From: Promethearchaeota archaeon
GTDB taxonomy: Archaea > Asgardarchaeota > Lokiarchaeia > Sigyniarchaeales > SOKP01
Assembly: GCA_016840165.1 (NCBI GenBank)
Contig: JAEOSU010000051.1
Location: 1-64,000 of the forward strand
DNA length: 64,000 nt
Reading direction: 5' to 3'
In this document: positions 34,308-43,952 of the stretch, in pieces
How the letters are laid out: each line of letters begins with the position of its first letter
Numbering within the stretch: the stretch's first letter is position 1
Notes under the pieces: model-generated
What the model saw: only the letters and a program-made list of their open reading frames with translations
The model's database searches: none
What the model was told of the DNA's origin: nothing
Program-made: the position numbers and the translations under genes

Positions 34308-37300
34308 TTGCCCTTGGATTCTTCTATAAAGAAAGCTTTGGTTCTTGGATCTGGTGGAATTAGAATTGGTCAAGCAGGAGAATTTGATTATTCAGGTAGC
34401 CAAGTATTGAAAGCTTTAAAGGAGGAGGGTATAAAGACGATATTAATTAATCCCAATATCGCAACCATCCAAACAGACCCTTTACTTTCTGATCAAGTCT
34501 ATTTATTACCGATTAATGTGAGATATGTAGAAGAAATAATTAAGAAAGAACGTCCTGATGGAATTTTATTGGCATTTGGGGGCCAAACTGCATTAAACGT
34601 CGGTGTCGAACTGCAACAGAAGGGAATTCTAAATAAATATAACATTAAGGTACTTGGAACACCAATCGAAGCAATAGAAGCGACAGAAGACCGAGATTTG
34701 TTTGTTCAAGCGATGAATAAGGCAAATGCGAAAGTATGTAAAAGTAAAGCAGTAACCTCCTTTAAAGAAGCCATGAAGGCAACTGAAGAAATTGATTTCC
34801 CTCTCATGATTCGAGTAGCCTACACGTTAGGAGGCAGAGGTTCGGGGATAGTTGACAATGTAAAGGATTTTGAGCGAATGGCAAAGAAGGGTTTAGCTCA
34901 ATCTCGAATCAATCAAATTTTAATTGAAGAATCTGTTTGGGGTTGGAAAGAAATCGAATACGAAGTTGTTCGAGATGCCGCTGATAATTGTTTTATTAAC
35001 TGTAACATGGAAAACATGGACCCTGTTGGGATTCATACAGGTGAAAGTATCGTCATAGCTCCTTCTCAAACTTTGACAAATGAAGAATACCACATGCTCC
35101 GTTCAGCTTCAATTCGGATAATTCGAGGATTGGGCATAATTGGCGAATGTAATATACAATATGCTCTCCATCCCTATTCCAAAGAATTTAGGGTTATAGA
35201 GGTGAATGCTCGCCTTTCTAGATCCTCCGCATTAGCCTCGAAGGCAACGGGTTATCCTCTTGCTTATATCGCTGCAAAATTGGCAATTGGATATACTCTT
35301 CCTGAATTGAAGAACAAGATCACAGGAATTACAACAGCATGTTTTGAACCCGCCTTGGATTATCTGGTTTTAAAAATACCGCGATGGGATCTTACTAAAT
35401 TTCAGAAAGTTGACCGAAAAATAGGTTCTCAGATGAAAAGTGTCGGAGAAGTCATGGCAATAGGGAGAACTTTTGAGGAAACTCTACAAAAGGCAATTAG
35501 AATGTTAGATATTGGAATGAGAGGTTTTGTCGTTAATGATTTGGAACCTATAGAAGATGTTAATGAGCTTAAGTATGCCTTACGGCATCCTACTGATTTA
35601 AGATTATTCAGAATTGCTGAAGCAATGAAGAAAAAGATCTCAATAGAAGAAATATATCGTTTAACTCGTATCGATCGCTGGTTTCTTTACAAATTAAAAC
35701 ATATAATCGAATTAAAACGACGATTACAAGATATTGAACTATTAGAATCAAGTGATGAAGAAAAAAAATATTGGCTAGAGCGAGCAAAACGATTCGGATT
35801 CTCTGATGGTCAAATTGCTAGACTAATGAATGTGGATACCATTTTCATAAGACAAATGCGGAGGAGGTTGGATATTCATCCCTTTGTCAAAAGAATTGAT
35901 ACTCTAGCTGCAGAATGGCCTGCTAAAACAAACTATTTATATTTAACTTATAGTGCTTCTGAACATGATATCGATTTTGAGAAAGAACATAGCTCAAATC
36001 TTAAGAAAGTTGTCGTTTTAGGGTCAGGAACCTATAGAATTGGAGCATCTGTTGAATTTGATTGGAGTTCTGTGAACTGTCTATGGGGTTTAAAAGATTG
36101 TGGAGTAGATCAAGCGATTATGATTAATTATAATCCTGAAACAGTTTCAACTGATTATGATATATCGGATAAGCTTTATTTTGAGGAGTTATCTGGAGAA
36201 AGAGTTTTAGACATATGCGAATTAGAAAGAGCATACGGAATTGTTGTATCCGCGGGTGGACAGATCGCTCAAAATTTAGCGTCCAAGTTTGCAAAATATT
36301 CTGAATTCTTCAGAAAAACGGGAATTCACATCTTAGGGACTCATGGAAATCGCATAGATATGGCTGAAGATCGAGCAAAATTTAGTGCTTTATTAGATCA
36401 ACTAAACATTCAACAACCACAATGGAAAATGTTGACTACAGTTCAAGAGGCTTTGGATTTTGCTAAAGAAGTAGAATATCCAATATTAGTAAGACCTTCA
36501 TATGTTTTGAGTGGGGCAGCAATGAGAGTATCTTATGATAAAGAAACATTAATCAAAACTCTTGATCTAGCAGCAACGGTGTCTAAAGAATATCCTGTAG
36601 TAATAACAAAATTCTTCACTAATGCTCGAGAAGTTGAATGCGATGGTGTTGCCGATGGAGAAAATGTATTTATTGGAGCAATAGTTGAACATATCGAAAA
36701 CGCTGGTGTACACTCTGGAGATGCTACCATGGCAATTCCACCTCAAACCATTGCTAAAAATACTATTCAAAAAATAGAGCACTATACTAAAAAGATTGCT
36801 TTAGCACTCAAAATAATTGGTCCATTCAATATCCAATATTTGGTAAAGAATGGAGAAGTTAATGTCATTGAATGTAATCTACGTTCAAGTAGAAGCATGC
36901 CTTACGTATCCAAAACGCGTGGAATCAATCTTATGAAATTAGCCGCAGAGGTGATTATGGGAAATAAAATCCCCGAACGTCTTTTAAATTTAGCATATGG
37001 AAATTATGTTGCAATTAAAGCCCCAATGTTTTCTTTTGTAAGATTAGATAAAGCAGATTACCTTTTAGGAGTAGAAATGAGTTCAACTGGAGAAGTGGGA
37101 TGTATCGGTGAAAATTTTCCTGATGCTTTAATGAAGGCTTTAGAATCTACTGAGATGCATATTCCTACTGAAGGTGGCAATATTCTTATTTCTGTAGGAG
37201 GAGAGAAATTGAAGGAAAAAATAGTACCATTAACGAAGAAGATAAAAAAATTAGGATTTACGATATTTGCTACGGAAGATACGAAAAGAACTCTAGAAAA

Positions 37301-37619
37301 AAATGGGATTGATGCCGTTAAACTTTATAAAGTACACGAGTACGGATTGGAGCCAAATATCATTCAATGTCTTCAAGAAGGGCGTATTGATATGGTGATT
37401 AATATTCCCTTGCCAACTACCGCGGAAGAGAAGTTTAAAATAATTATGCAAGATGAATATCAAATTCGAAGAACTGCGGTTGATTATAACATACCAGTAA
37501 TTACTAATTTTCAATTAGCTCAGGCTATAATTGATGCAATAGAACAAATACGAAATAAAAAAACTTCAATCAATTCACTGAATGAATACCATAAGGCCTT
37601 AAAAGAGATATACTGGTAA
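34308..37619 (+). CDS. carB: Carbamoyl-phosphate synthase large subunit
   Basis: 1103 residues from a TTG that lies nine bases after a GGGGG run and three after the carA stop. Two ATP-grasp halves are present. The first opens KALVLGSGGIRIGQAGEFDYSG and has MENMDPVGIHTGESIVIAPSQT and EVNARLSRSSALASKATGYP. The second opens KVVVLGSGTYRIGASVEFDW and has ENAGVHSGDATMAIPPQ and ECNLRSSRSMPYVSKTRG. The C-terminal MGS-like domain follows about residue 960. It makes carbamoyl phosphate from bicarbonate, ammonia and two ATP. Length is normal for the family. Confidence 0.97.
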   Translation: MPLDSSIKKALVLGSGGIRIGQAGEFDYSGSQVLKALKEEGIKTILINPNIATIQTDPLLSDQVYLLPINVRYVEEIIKKERPDGILLAFGGQTALNVGVELQQKGILNKYNIKVLGTPIEAIEATEDRDLFVQAMNKANAKVCKSKAVTSFKEAMKATEEIDFPLMIRVAYTLGGRGSGIVDNVKDFERMAKKGLAQSRINQILIEESVWGWKEIEYEVVRDAADNCFINCNMENMDPVGIHTGESIVIAPSQTLTNEEYHMLRSASIRIIRGLGIIGECNIQYALHPYSKEFRVIEVNARLSRSSALASKATGYPLAYIAAKLAIGYTLPELKNKITGITTACFEPALDYLVLKIPRWDLTKFQKVDRKIGSQMKSVGEVMAIGRTFEETLQKAIRMLDIGMRGFVVNDLEPIEDVNELKYALRHPTDLRLFRIAEAMKKKISIEEIYRLTRIDRWFLYKLKHIIELKRRLQDIELLESSDEEKKYWLERAKRFGFSDGQIARLMNVDTIFIRQMRRRLDIHPFVKRIDTLAAEWPAKTNYLYLTYSASEHDIDFEKEHSSNLKKVVVLGSGTYRIGASVEFDWSSVNCLWGLKDCGVDQAIMINYNPETVSTDYDISDKLYFEELSGERVLDICELERAYGIVVSAGGQIAQNLASKFAKYSEFFRKTGIHILGTHGNRIDMAEDRAKFSALLDQLNIQQPQWKMLTTVQEALDFAKEVEYPILVRPSYVLSGAAMRVSYDKETLIKTLDLAATVSKEYPVVITKFFTNAREVECDGVADGENVFIGAIVEHIENAGVHSGDATMAIPPQTIAKNTIQKIEHYTKKIALALKIIGPFNIQYLVKNGEVNVIECNLRSSRSMPYVSKTRGINLMKLAAEVIMGNKIPERLLNLAYGNYVAIKAPMFSFVRLDKADYLLGVEMSSTGEVGCIGENFPDALMKALESTEMHIPTEGGNILISVGGEKLKEKIVPLTKKIKKLGFTIFATEDTKRTLEKNGIDAVKLYKVHEYGLEPNIIQCLQEGRIDMVINIPLPTTAEEKFKIIMQDEYQIRRTAVDYNIPVITNFQLAQAIIDAIEQIRNKKTSINSLNEYHKALKEIYW

Positions 37620-37672
37620 GTTAATTTATATATATTTTAAATATAAATAAAAAAAAGATAAGAATTTTTAAT

Positions 37673-38647
37673 TTATTTGCGTTGAATTTTTGTAAAAATC
37701 CATGGAACTAAAGTTACCAGTATGAATGATAGGATAAAATATTGCAGAAGATCCATAATATGATCAATAATAGAATCAAATTCGGGAAAGATAAGGCTTA
37801 ATCCGAAATAAAGTAGTAAAGTAATTGCGAGTCCAATAGCTAAATTAATAATTCTTTGAGTTGTTGATAAATTTGTTGGTTCATATTTTATTTTTTCCGT
37901 TTCAATAATGTATCCTAATGAAAGCCCCATTAAGCCCCCACATATTAATCCATAACTTTCTTCTGTAGTAGGAAAGATTAATATCGCTAATATGAATAAG
38001 AATATTGGAATAAATATAGAAAGTATAGCTTTAATTAAAAAAGAAAGACTACTGAGTTTTTCGGATACCTTTGGCTCAAGAAATATTAATAAGATAAGCC
38101 ATATAAATCCGATTGTTAATCCGCCCCAAACGTCCTGCAAGTCATGGACTCCTATAACTAATCGTGAACCTGCAATAAGATATAACAGAATTGCAAAAAT
38201 CCAAAATAATATTTTATTATCCTTGCGATATGCCTCATATGCTAAATATCCCCAACCCACTGCACCATTTTGTGCATGCCCTGAGGGAAAACCATTTCCA
38301 CTTTCGTTAGCTTTATAGTTTGTAGCAGGACGTGGATCTTGAAAGATATCTTTTAAAAAACTGCAAAAATAGTAAGAACTAAGGATACCTATAGCTAAAT
38401 TTTTTGCAAATCGTTTATCATATATGTACCAACTTGCCACGATAATCAAGAGGAATATTAAAACAAGGATTTTAGTGTCGATAACCGAAAAAATTGCAAA
38501 GGTGATATCATTATCAATAAAGAGATCATTAAAGAATAAATTAAAACCGGTTAAGTAGAGAATTAAACCAATTATAAAGGTAACTGCTGTTATCGCTAGT
38601 AAATATAGCATTAATTTACCATTAGATTTGTCATTCATTATTTTCAC
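37673..38647 (-). CDS. PAP2-family membrane phosphatase
   Basis: 324 residues with about eight transmembrane helices. The three PAP2 signature blocks are complete: KDIFQDPRP, PSGHAQNGAVG and SRLVIGVHDLQDVWGG, the last holding the active-site His and Asp. Members remove phosphate from lipid phosphates such as phosphatidate or polyprenyl diphosphate on the outer face. It is convergent with carB, 53 bases away, and independent of the phosphate-transport genes on the other side. The C-terminal 130 residues add helices not needed for catalysis. Confidence 0.88.
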   Translation of the reverse strand: MKIMNDKSNGKLMLYLLAITAVTFIIGLILYLTGFNLFFNDLFIDNDITFAIFSVIDTKILVLIFLLIIVASWYIYDKRFAKNLAIGILSSYYFCSFLKDIFQDPRPATNYKANESGNGFPSGHAQNGAVGWGYLAYEAYRKDNKILFWIFAILLYLIAGSRLVIGVHDLQDVWGGLTIGFIWLILLIFLEPKVSEKLSSLSFLIKAILSIFIPIFLFILAILIFPTTEESYGLICGGLMGLSLGYIIETEKIKYEPTNLSTTQRIINLAIGLAITLLLYFGLSLIFPEFDSIIDHIMDLLQYFILSFILVTLVPWIFTKIQRK

Positions 38648-38792
38648 ATTTATTTTTCTAAGAGAATATATTATTGGTTGATCATTTTTTGATAAAATTC
38701 TATATATAACTTTCCTTATTTTATACTATAAAAACATTAAAATTACCGGTTCTCTCCATAGAAAATAGAATGATTTGATTAATAGAAAGTTT

Positions 38793-38807
38793 GAAAAAGT
38801 TTAAAAC
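38793..38807 (+). promoter_or_regulatory. BRE/TATA candidate for the small regulator and phosphate genes
   Basis: GAAAAAGTTTAAAAC resembles the TATA elements before 2336, 13903 and 17558. It lies about 30 bases before the ATG at 38839, and about 75 before the preferred TTG. Confidence 0.45.
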
Positions 38808-38883
38808 ACTAATATTTAAAATCGCTACAAAATGAGATGTGTGGTGTTTATTAATTTATTATCGTGGATATATCCTAATACGC

Positions 38884-39135
38884 TTGAAAATTATTGATAC
38901 ACAATGGAAAATAGTGGATAAACTTAAAACACTTCGTCCAAACAAGGATCAAGATTGGAAAATTACCTATACATCTCCTACCTATGGCGGTTGGGACTTA
39001 ATTATTGAATGTATGTTTTCAAACCTTGATGATCTAGAATCTATAGTATCATTTTGTCGCTTTGATCCCGAATTAAGCCGATGGATCGAGGCAACTACTA
39101 CCTTAATAAGCACCAAAAAAAATTATTCTGGTTAG
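38884..39135 (+). CDS. Stand-alone Lrp/AsnC-type ligand-binding (RAM-like) domain protein
   Basis: About 83 residues from the preferred TTG at 38884 (MKIIDTQWKIVDKL); an ATG at 38839 would add 15 hydrophobic residues. The pattern of a beta-alpha-beta fold with YGGWDLIIECMFSNLDDLESIVSF and a terminal TTTLIST strand matches the effector domain of Lrp/AsnC regulators, without any helix-turn-helix. Such proteins form dimeric alpha-beta barrels and may sense small molecules or modulate full-length Lrp proteins. It precedes the PiT cluster by 200 bases on the same strand. Confidence 0.6.
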   Translation: MKIIDTQWKIVDKLKTLRPNKDQDWKITYTSPTYGGWDLIIECMFSNLDDLESIVSFCRFDPELSRWIEATTTLISTKKNYSG

Positions 39136-39333
39136 ATTAGATTATTTTTATGCGATATAATGAAAATTCTTTAGTTATATAATAATTTTAATATATTTTG
39201 AGATTAACAATTTAAAACTAAATATATATTTCAGTAAAAGCTTAATAATTAACTATATATTATCATCTTCGAATATTAGAAATAAATATCTTCTATAGAT
39301 AAACTAAATTGATAATTTACGGAATGATTAATC

Positions 39334-39993
39334 ATGGAATTAAGTGAAAAAGAGTTGAATAAATTAAATATTGATGAATTAACTCGGTTATTCACAGATA
39401 ATATTAACGAACAGAATTTACAATTAATTAGCGGTATTGAATCTCTCGTAGAAGAAGATTTTGATACTTTTAAAAAAAAGTTGAATTATGTCATCAAAAC
39501 CACTACTGAAGTTCAGATTAAGAAAACATTTGAGAATAAGATTTTTAAATCAAAACTTATGTTTTCAAAAGCCGACAGGTTAAAAGTTTTCGGAAAAATA
39601 AATGATATTAAAAATATTGGGGAATTTATGGCAAATAGATTACTACTCTATCGTGCTATTTTTCCAGATGAAGAATTTAAACTCAATATTTTGAGTATAC
39701 TGAAATCCTTACGTATGATTTCTCTAAATTTATCAAAAGCAGTTAAACAAATTGGCTCAGATTTAAGAGATTCTTATAATATCTGTGAGGATATAAAAGA
39801 AGAAAGGCGAAAAATGAGAAAAGAAGAATGGAAATTATTGAATCGTTTATACAATTATGAGATGGATTATTTATCAAGGACTTTCTTATATCTCAAAAAC
39901 CTAATTGAAGATATTATGATGCTTGCTGATCACATTAAAAGCTTCTCAGAATATATCCAATTTTTAGGAACCAAATATTTAATATTCGACTAA
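39334..39993 (+). CDS. DUF47/PhoU-like helical protein upstream of PiT transporter
   Basis: 219 residues, nearly all alpha-helical and highly charged, with no membrane segment. The heptad-rich arrangement and the C-terminal segment LKNLIEDIMMLADHIKSFSEYI resemble PhoU and DUF47 proteins, which regulate phosphate transporters. Identification is by overall pattern and by position 21 bases before the PiT gene, so it is less certain than the second such gene at 41108. It is likely a cytosolic partner of the transporter. Confidence 0.6.
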   Translation: MELSEKELNKLNIDELTRLFTDNINEQNLQLISGIESLVEEDFDTFKKKLNYVIKTTTEVQIKKTFENKIFKSKLMFSKADRLKVFGKINDIKNIGEFMANRLLLYRAIFPDEEFKLNILSILKSLRMISLNLSKAVKQIGSDLRDSYNICEDIKEERRKMRKEEWKLLNRLYNYEMDYLSRTFLYLKNLIEDIMMLADHIKSFSEYIQFLGTKYLIFD

Positions 39994-40014
39994 ACTCAAA
40001 AATGATGAAGAGCG

Positions 40015-41043
40015 ATGGCGGATATAACTTCTATTTTAGTTTCAATCTTGGTTATAATGGCTATCTCCCTAGCGTTTTCAATTGGAGCTAACGATGAGAC
40101 TTTATCCGTTTTGGTTGGAGCTGGAGTCCTCAAGTTCAAAATTGCTCTAATAATTGGAGGTATTGCCATAGGTTTGGGGATGGTTTTGTTTAGTGGGGGA
40201 TATGTTGCTAAGACTGTAGGTGCAGATATATTAGGTGAAGGGATTCAATATACAAGGTTTATGATATTAACAGTATTGATAAGTAGTATCTTATGGTTAG
40301 TTGTTGGGAGTTTTGCTGGCATTCCTTTGAGTAGTACTCATTCATTAATAGGAAGTGTTGTTGGGGTTGTTATTATTTATGCTATATTTCAAGGAAGTAT
40401 AAATCTTGAAACAGCGTTTAATTGGGATAAGTTAGGAAATGTACTTCTAAGTTGGGTCATATCTCCATTGTCTGGTTTAATAATAACATATATTATTTTT
40501 AAAATCATTGTTAAAGTATATTTGTATCGTTTAAAAGGATTGAATCAAATTGAAAAATCTGAAAAATATTTTAAATGGATTTTACTTTTAGTGGTCATAT
40601 TTGCAGAGATATGGGTAGGTGCAAATTCAGGAGAAGCTTTAGGAATCCTCTATGGTCTATTAGCAAATAGTTCCTTGAATATACAGCAATATTTCTTTTT
40701 TTCGGTGATATGTGGAATATTTGCATTTTTAGGAATCTATATTGCTGCTCGATATGTAATAAAAAATCTTGCATCACAAATGATTGACTCTCGACCAAGT
40801 GAAGGAATAATTGTACAATTTAGTTCATCAGTAATTTTAATGATTGCCACATTCTTCGGATTACCAATATCTCACAGTCATGTCATAGTATTCTGTATAT
40901 TAGGATTAAGCATTGCTCAAAAAAAAGAGATTGATTACAAAGGACTGGGTAAAATGGCTATGTATTGGCTATTAACGTTTCCCATAGCTGCGATATTATC
41001 AGCATTATTATATTTTGGATTAGGTAGTATAGGGTTGATCTAA
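40015..41043 (+). CDS. pit: PiT-family low-affinity inorganic phosphate transporter
   Basis: 342 residues with ten or so transmembrane helices in two inverted halves. The first half has the signature SIGANDETLSVLVGAG and GIPLSSTHSLIGSVVG; the second half has VGANSGEALGIL and GLPISHSHVIVFCILG. These match the PHO4/PiT repeats (GANDxxN and PxSxTH). It would import phosphate with H+ or Na+, or as a metal-phosphate complex. DUF47/PhoU-like genes flank it on both sides, a standard PiT arrangement. Confidence 0.93.
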   Translation: MADITSILVSILVIMAISLAFSIGANDETLSVLVGAGVLKFKIALIIGGIAIGLGMVLFSGGYVAKTVGADILGEGIQYTRFMILTVLISSILWLVVGSFAGIPLSSTHSLIGSVVGVVIIYAIFQGSINLETAFNWDKLGNVLLSWVISPLSGLIITYIIFKIIVKVYLYRLKGLNQIEKSEKYFKWILLLVVIFAEIWVGANSGEALGILYGLLANSSLNIQQYFFFSVICGIFAFLGIYIAARYVIKNLASQMIDSRPSEGIIVQFSSSVILMIATFFGLPISHSHVIVFCILGLSIAQKKEIDYKGLGKMAMYWLLTFPIAAILSALLYFGLGSIGLI

Positions 41044-41107
41044 TAAAATATAAATGTAAAATTATTTATTTAATACAAGAATCAAAAATAAAAGGAAGGT
41101 AAGAAAA

Positions 41108-41791
41108 ATGGGGTCATTAATCGAGTTTTTAAAGAGAGAAGTTGCATTAAATGCTTTAGAGAAATCAATAAATCATGCAAAGATCGTTCAGTCATGTGTT
41201 GAGGAATTAGGAAAGGGCTTAACGCTTTTATTGCAAGAGAGAAAACCAGATCAAGCCCAAGAAGTATTTCATAAAGTGGATATCATCGAGAATAATGCAG
41301 ATAAATTGAGAAGAGAAATTCAAAAAGATATTAGTAGAGGAGAATTAAATCCAAGCGTTAGACAAAATCTATCCCATCTAGTAAAAAGAATGGATGATGT
41401 GGCTAATTGTTGTACGGGAGTTGCTCGAAGAATAAATACCGTACCCGAAAAATTTTGGGATCAATCCAGTAAAGAGAGCATCCAGATTGTTCTTGAGATG
41501 ATGGATAACACAGTTTCTTGTTCAAAATATTTAGATAAAATCCTTATTGATCTCCTTGAGGAAAGAGAAAATCTTAAGGAATATTCACGACAGATTAATC
41601 AATATGAACATCAAATAGATTTGCTTAATATCAAATTAAGAAAAAATCTTCAACTAACACATTATGATGTAAATCAATTTACAGTTTTCACGGTAGGAAA
41701 TGTTTTTGATATTCTCGAAGCTATTTCAGATTCAATTGAAGGTGTAGCAGATTATATAATGGTGTTGGTAACAAGTACAGAATCTATCTAA
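41108..41791 (+). CDS. DUF47 (PhoU-like) phosphate transport regulator
   Basis: 227 residues. It begins MGSLIEFLKREVALNALEKS and continues as long helices with the DUF47 pattern: KVDIIENNADKLRREIQKDI, LSHLVKRMDDVANCCTGVAR and VFDILEAISDSIEGVADYI. The repeated E/DxxAD and D..D positions bind metal clusters in PhoU relatives. A clear GGAAGGT lies eight bases before the ATG. It follows PiT by 64 bases and probably modulates it. It is convergent with the AbrB-PhoU gene, only nine bases apart. Confidence 0.9.
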   Translation: MGSLIEFLKREVALNALEKSINHAKIVQSCVEELGKGLTLLLQERKPDQAQEVFHKVDIIENNADKLRREIQKDISRGELNPSVRQNLSHLVKRMDDVANCCTGVARRINTVPEKFWDQSSKESIQIVLEMMDNTVSCSKYLDKILIDLLEERENLKEYSRQINQYEHQIDLLNIKLRKNLQLTHYDVNQFTVFTVGNVFDILEAISDSIEGVADYIMVLVTSTESI

Positions 41792-41800
41792 ACTTCTTAA

Positions 41801-42805
41801 TTATATTAGATTATTGATAATTATTTCAGAGATATCTGACGAATATTCTCCAGTTCTCCGAATACTCTCGATAATGTAACCAATTTCAACAACAAACTCA
41901 GCGCTATTTCTTTCACTAAATTCAATTTTTTCACATTTGTAGGTTAATTTTTCAATGGATTCAATATTCTCATTTGCTAAGCTTAAACTTTTTTGTAGCC
42001 AGGCATCTAGACTCAGATTTAGCAGCTCTAAGGATAATTTACTTACCTCAGTAATGTTATTCAGTAAAATTTTATCAATTTTCTTAAAGTCAATTCTTAA
42101 GACACTCTTTGCGATTTTTACAGCATGATCTGCAATTCGTTCTAAAAATCTGCTGATTAATTGAAAATTACTCGCATCTTCTAAAGTGATATTCATTTTT
42201 TGACATAAGATAATATCTCGTAAGACGATATGAGCTTGACGTTCCACTAACCAATTCAACCTATCAATCTGATCATCTCTATTGATGACTTGCTCTGCTA
42301 AGTTCTTATTACCACTTTCTAAGGCTCTAACAGCATCCTCATGCATATTTTGTGCTAAAATATACATCCTTTTTATTGTTTTATCGAATGGCATCTCTTT
42401 TGGATCAAGTAGATCTTTTATTAAAATCGTATTACTAGTTTCTTCAATAATCTCAGGACCCATTGCGATATTTATAAAACTTTCAATGGTACTTCGCACT
42501 TGATGTTGCAATTTTTTACTAGACTTGATCTTAATAATACTATATCCCATAATATATGCTCCAATTAGTAAGCGAAATAGGAAATCTGAATTATTTATCT
42601 CATCAATATCAAATGATCTTTCTTTGATATATTGCTCAGAATATATATAGGGAGTGATCATTAAATTTCCATCAGGTTGGGGCAGTATCCCGATTGTATC
42701 TTTTGCTTGAATTCCGTGACGATCAATCCATTCTTTAGGTAGGGACACAATATAACTACTACCGCCAGTCTGCTGGACTTTTCGCGTTTCGATATTATAT
42801 GTCAT
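41801..42805 (-). CDS. AbrB-PhoU fusion phosphate uptake regulator
   Basis: 334 residues. The first 55 residues form an AbrB/MazE swapped-hairpin DNA-binding domain (TRKVQQTGGSSYIVSLPKEW, IDRHGIQAKDTIGILPQPDG). PhoU-type helical repeats follow, with MHEDAVRALESGNKNLAEQVINRDDQIDRLNWLV and SRFLERIADHAVKIAKSVL. This archaeal form of PhoU can both sense phosphate transport status and bind DNA. It is the only DNA-binding regulator in the phosphate region. A TATATAGAT-type inverted repeat lies just before it and before the Pst genes, so control of those genes and itself is likely. Confidence 0.9.
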   Translation of the reverse strand: MTYNIETRKVQQTGGSSYIVSLPKEWIDRHGIQAKDTIGILPQPDGNLMITPYIYSEQYIKERSFDIDEINNSDFLFRLLIGAYIMGYSIIKIKSSKKLQHQVRSTIESFINIAMGPEIIEETSNTILIKDLLDPKEMPFDKTIKRMYILAQNMHEDAVRALESGNKNLAEQVINRDDQIDRLNWLVERQAHIVLRDIILCQKMNITLEDASNFQLISRFLERIADHAVKIAKSVLRIDFKKIDKILLNNITEVSKLSLELLNLSLDAWLQKSLSLANENIESIEKLTYKCEKIEFSERNSAEFVVEIGYIIESIRRTGEYSSDISEIIINNLI

Positions 42806-42863
42806 AATTATATAGAATAAAGAATATCAATATTATAAAGATTATATATATTATATATATCTG

Positions 42864-42883
42864 ACTATATAGATATATATAGT
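42864..42883. promoter_or_regulatory. Inverted repeat, candidate phosphate operator 1
   Basis: ACTATAT-AGATAT-ATATAGT has perfect seven-base arms and lies 59 bases upstream of the AbrB-PhoU start. The TATATAGAT core recurs before pstS and pstCA. The best candidate binder is AbrB-PhoU itself. Confidence 0.5.
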
Positions 42884-43030
42884 TATTACCAAAACTAGTT
42901 CTTAAGCGCTCGTTCGATGTTTGATAAAATTGAAAACGTGAAGTATAAAAACATAGCGTTTAAATAATAATATAAATAAAAATTAAAATGTTTAATATTT
43001 TATCATTAACGCTAAAATGGGGTATGATAT

Positions 43031-43855
43031 ATGGGAGAAAAAAAGCGTAAGTTTAAAATATATCTCTTAGCCGCGGTTATAATTACTTTGGTATCTTATA
43101 CAGTTCTTTTTATTCTCTTCTGGGAGCTTTTAGGAGGTGTATTAGTAGCTTCAGAGATTTTATGGGTAGGTTTTGTAATAAGTCTTTCTAAGGTAATAAT
43201 ATTGGCATTGATGAGCTTTTATATCTTTCGAAGATGGTTTAAACAAGATGCCATCTTTACATCTGATGCTTACTTTTTGTTTGGTTCTTTTTTCTGGATT
43301 TTGGTATCAGGTAAGATTCTAGATATTTTCTGGAACTTAGGATTTGTCGGTGAAGTCTTGGACATGAACCTCCTATTGTTTTTATTGAAGATACGATTTG
43401 CAATTGTTATACTAACGATTGTACCTATTCTATTTGTTGCTTTAGAAGCAATTTTAACCTTTGTTAACCTCTATAAGAAAAAAGAAATGAATAAGCAACA
43501 ATTCAGCAAGATACGAAAGAGAATAATTATCATTTATGTTATTATAATTGCTATTCTCATAGTAATAGCACCAAGTGTACCTTTCATGAACATAATGCTT
43601 CCGTTTGTGTCGTTTCCAATGTTTCTCTTTATTGCGATTATGTTTCTCTATATGTATAAGAACAAGTATCTTTCTCAAGCACATGGTTTAATAATCGGTG
43701 TTTCATTTCTACTTCTTATCATTGCAAGTATTATTCGTTCAATCTTATCACTTTCATTTGAGGCATTGCCAGTAATACTAGCTGAGTTTATAGATATTGG
43801 TGTATATATACTAATGTTCATTGGGTTCATAACTAAACCAAGATATGCTAAATAA
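43031..43855 (+). CDS. Seven-helix membrane protein, unknown function
   Basis: 274 residues with about seven transmembrane helices (roughly 10-30, 40-63, 80-97, 118-142, 170-190, 195-215, 225-245, with a possible eighth at 250-268). Short charged loops include KKKEMNKQQFSKIRKRI. No catalytic motif is visible and the family is not recognised. It has a TATA-like GCGTTTAAATAA about 65 bases upstream. It stands between the AbrB-PhoU gene and the acyltransferase, in the direction of the latter. Confidence 0.6.
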   Translation: MGEKKRKFKIYLLAAVIITLVSYTVLFILFWELLGGVLVASEILWVGFVISLSKVIILALMSFYIFRRWFKQDAIFTSDAYFLFGSFFWILVSGKILDIFWNLGFVGEVLDMNLLLFLLKIRFAIVILTIVPILFVALEAILTFVNLYKKKEMNKQQFSKIRKRIIIIYVIIIAILIVIAPSVPFMNIMLPFVSFPMFLFIAIMFLYMYKNKYLSQAHGLIIGVSFLLLIIASIIRSILSLSFEALPVILAEFIDIGVYILMFIGFITKPRYAK

Positions 43856-43952
43856 TAGTTTTTTCAATTTCTTATTTTTTCTAAAAATTCGTGTAGATTA
43901 AATTGATTTTTTTTAAATTAATTTAAACTAGAGCAAAAAAGTTCTTCATACC

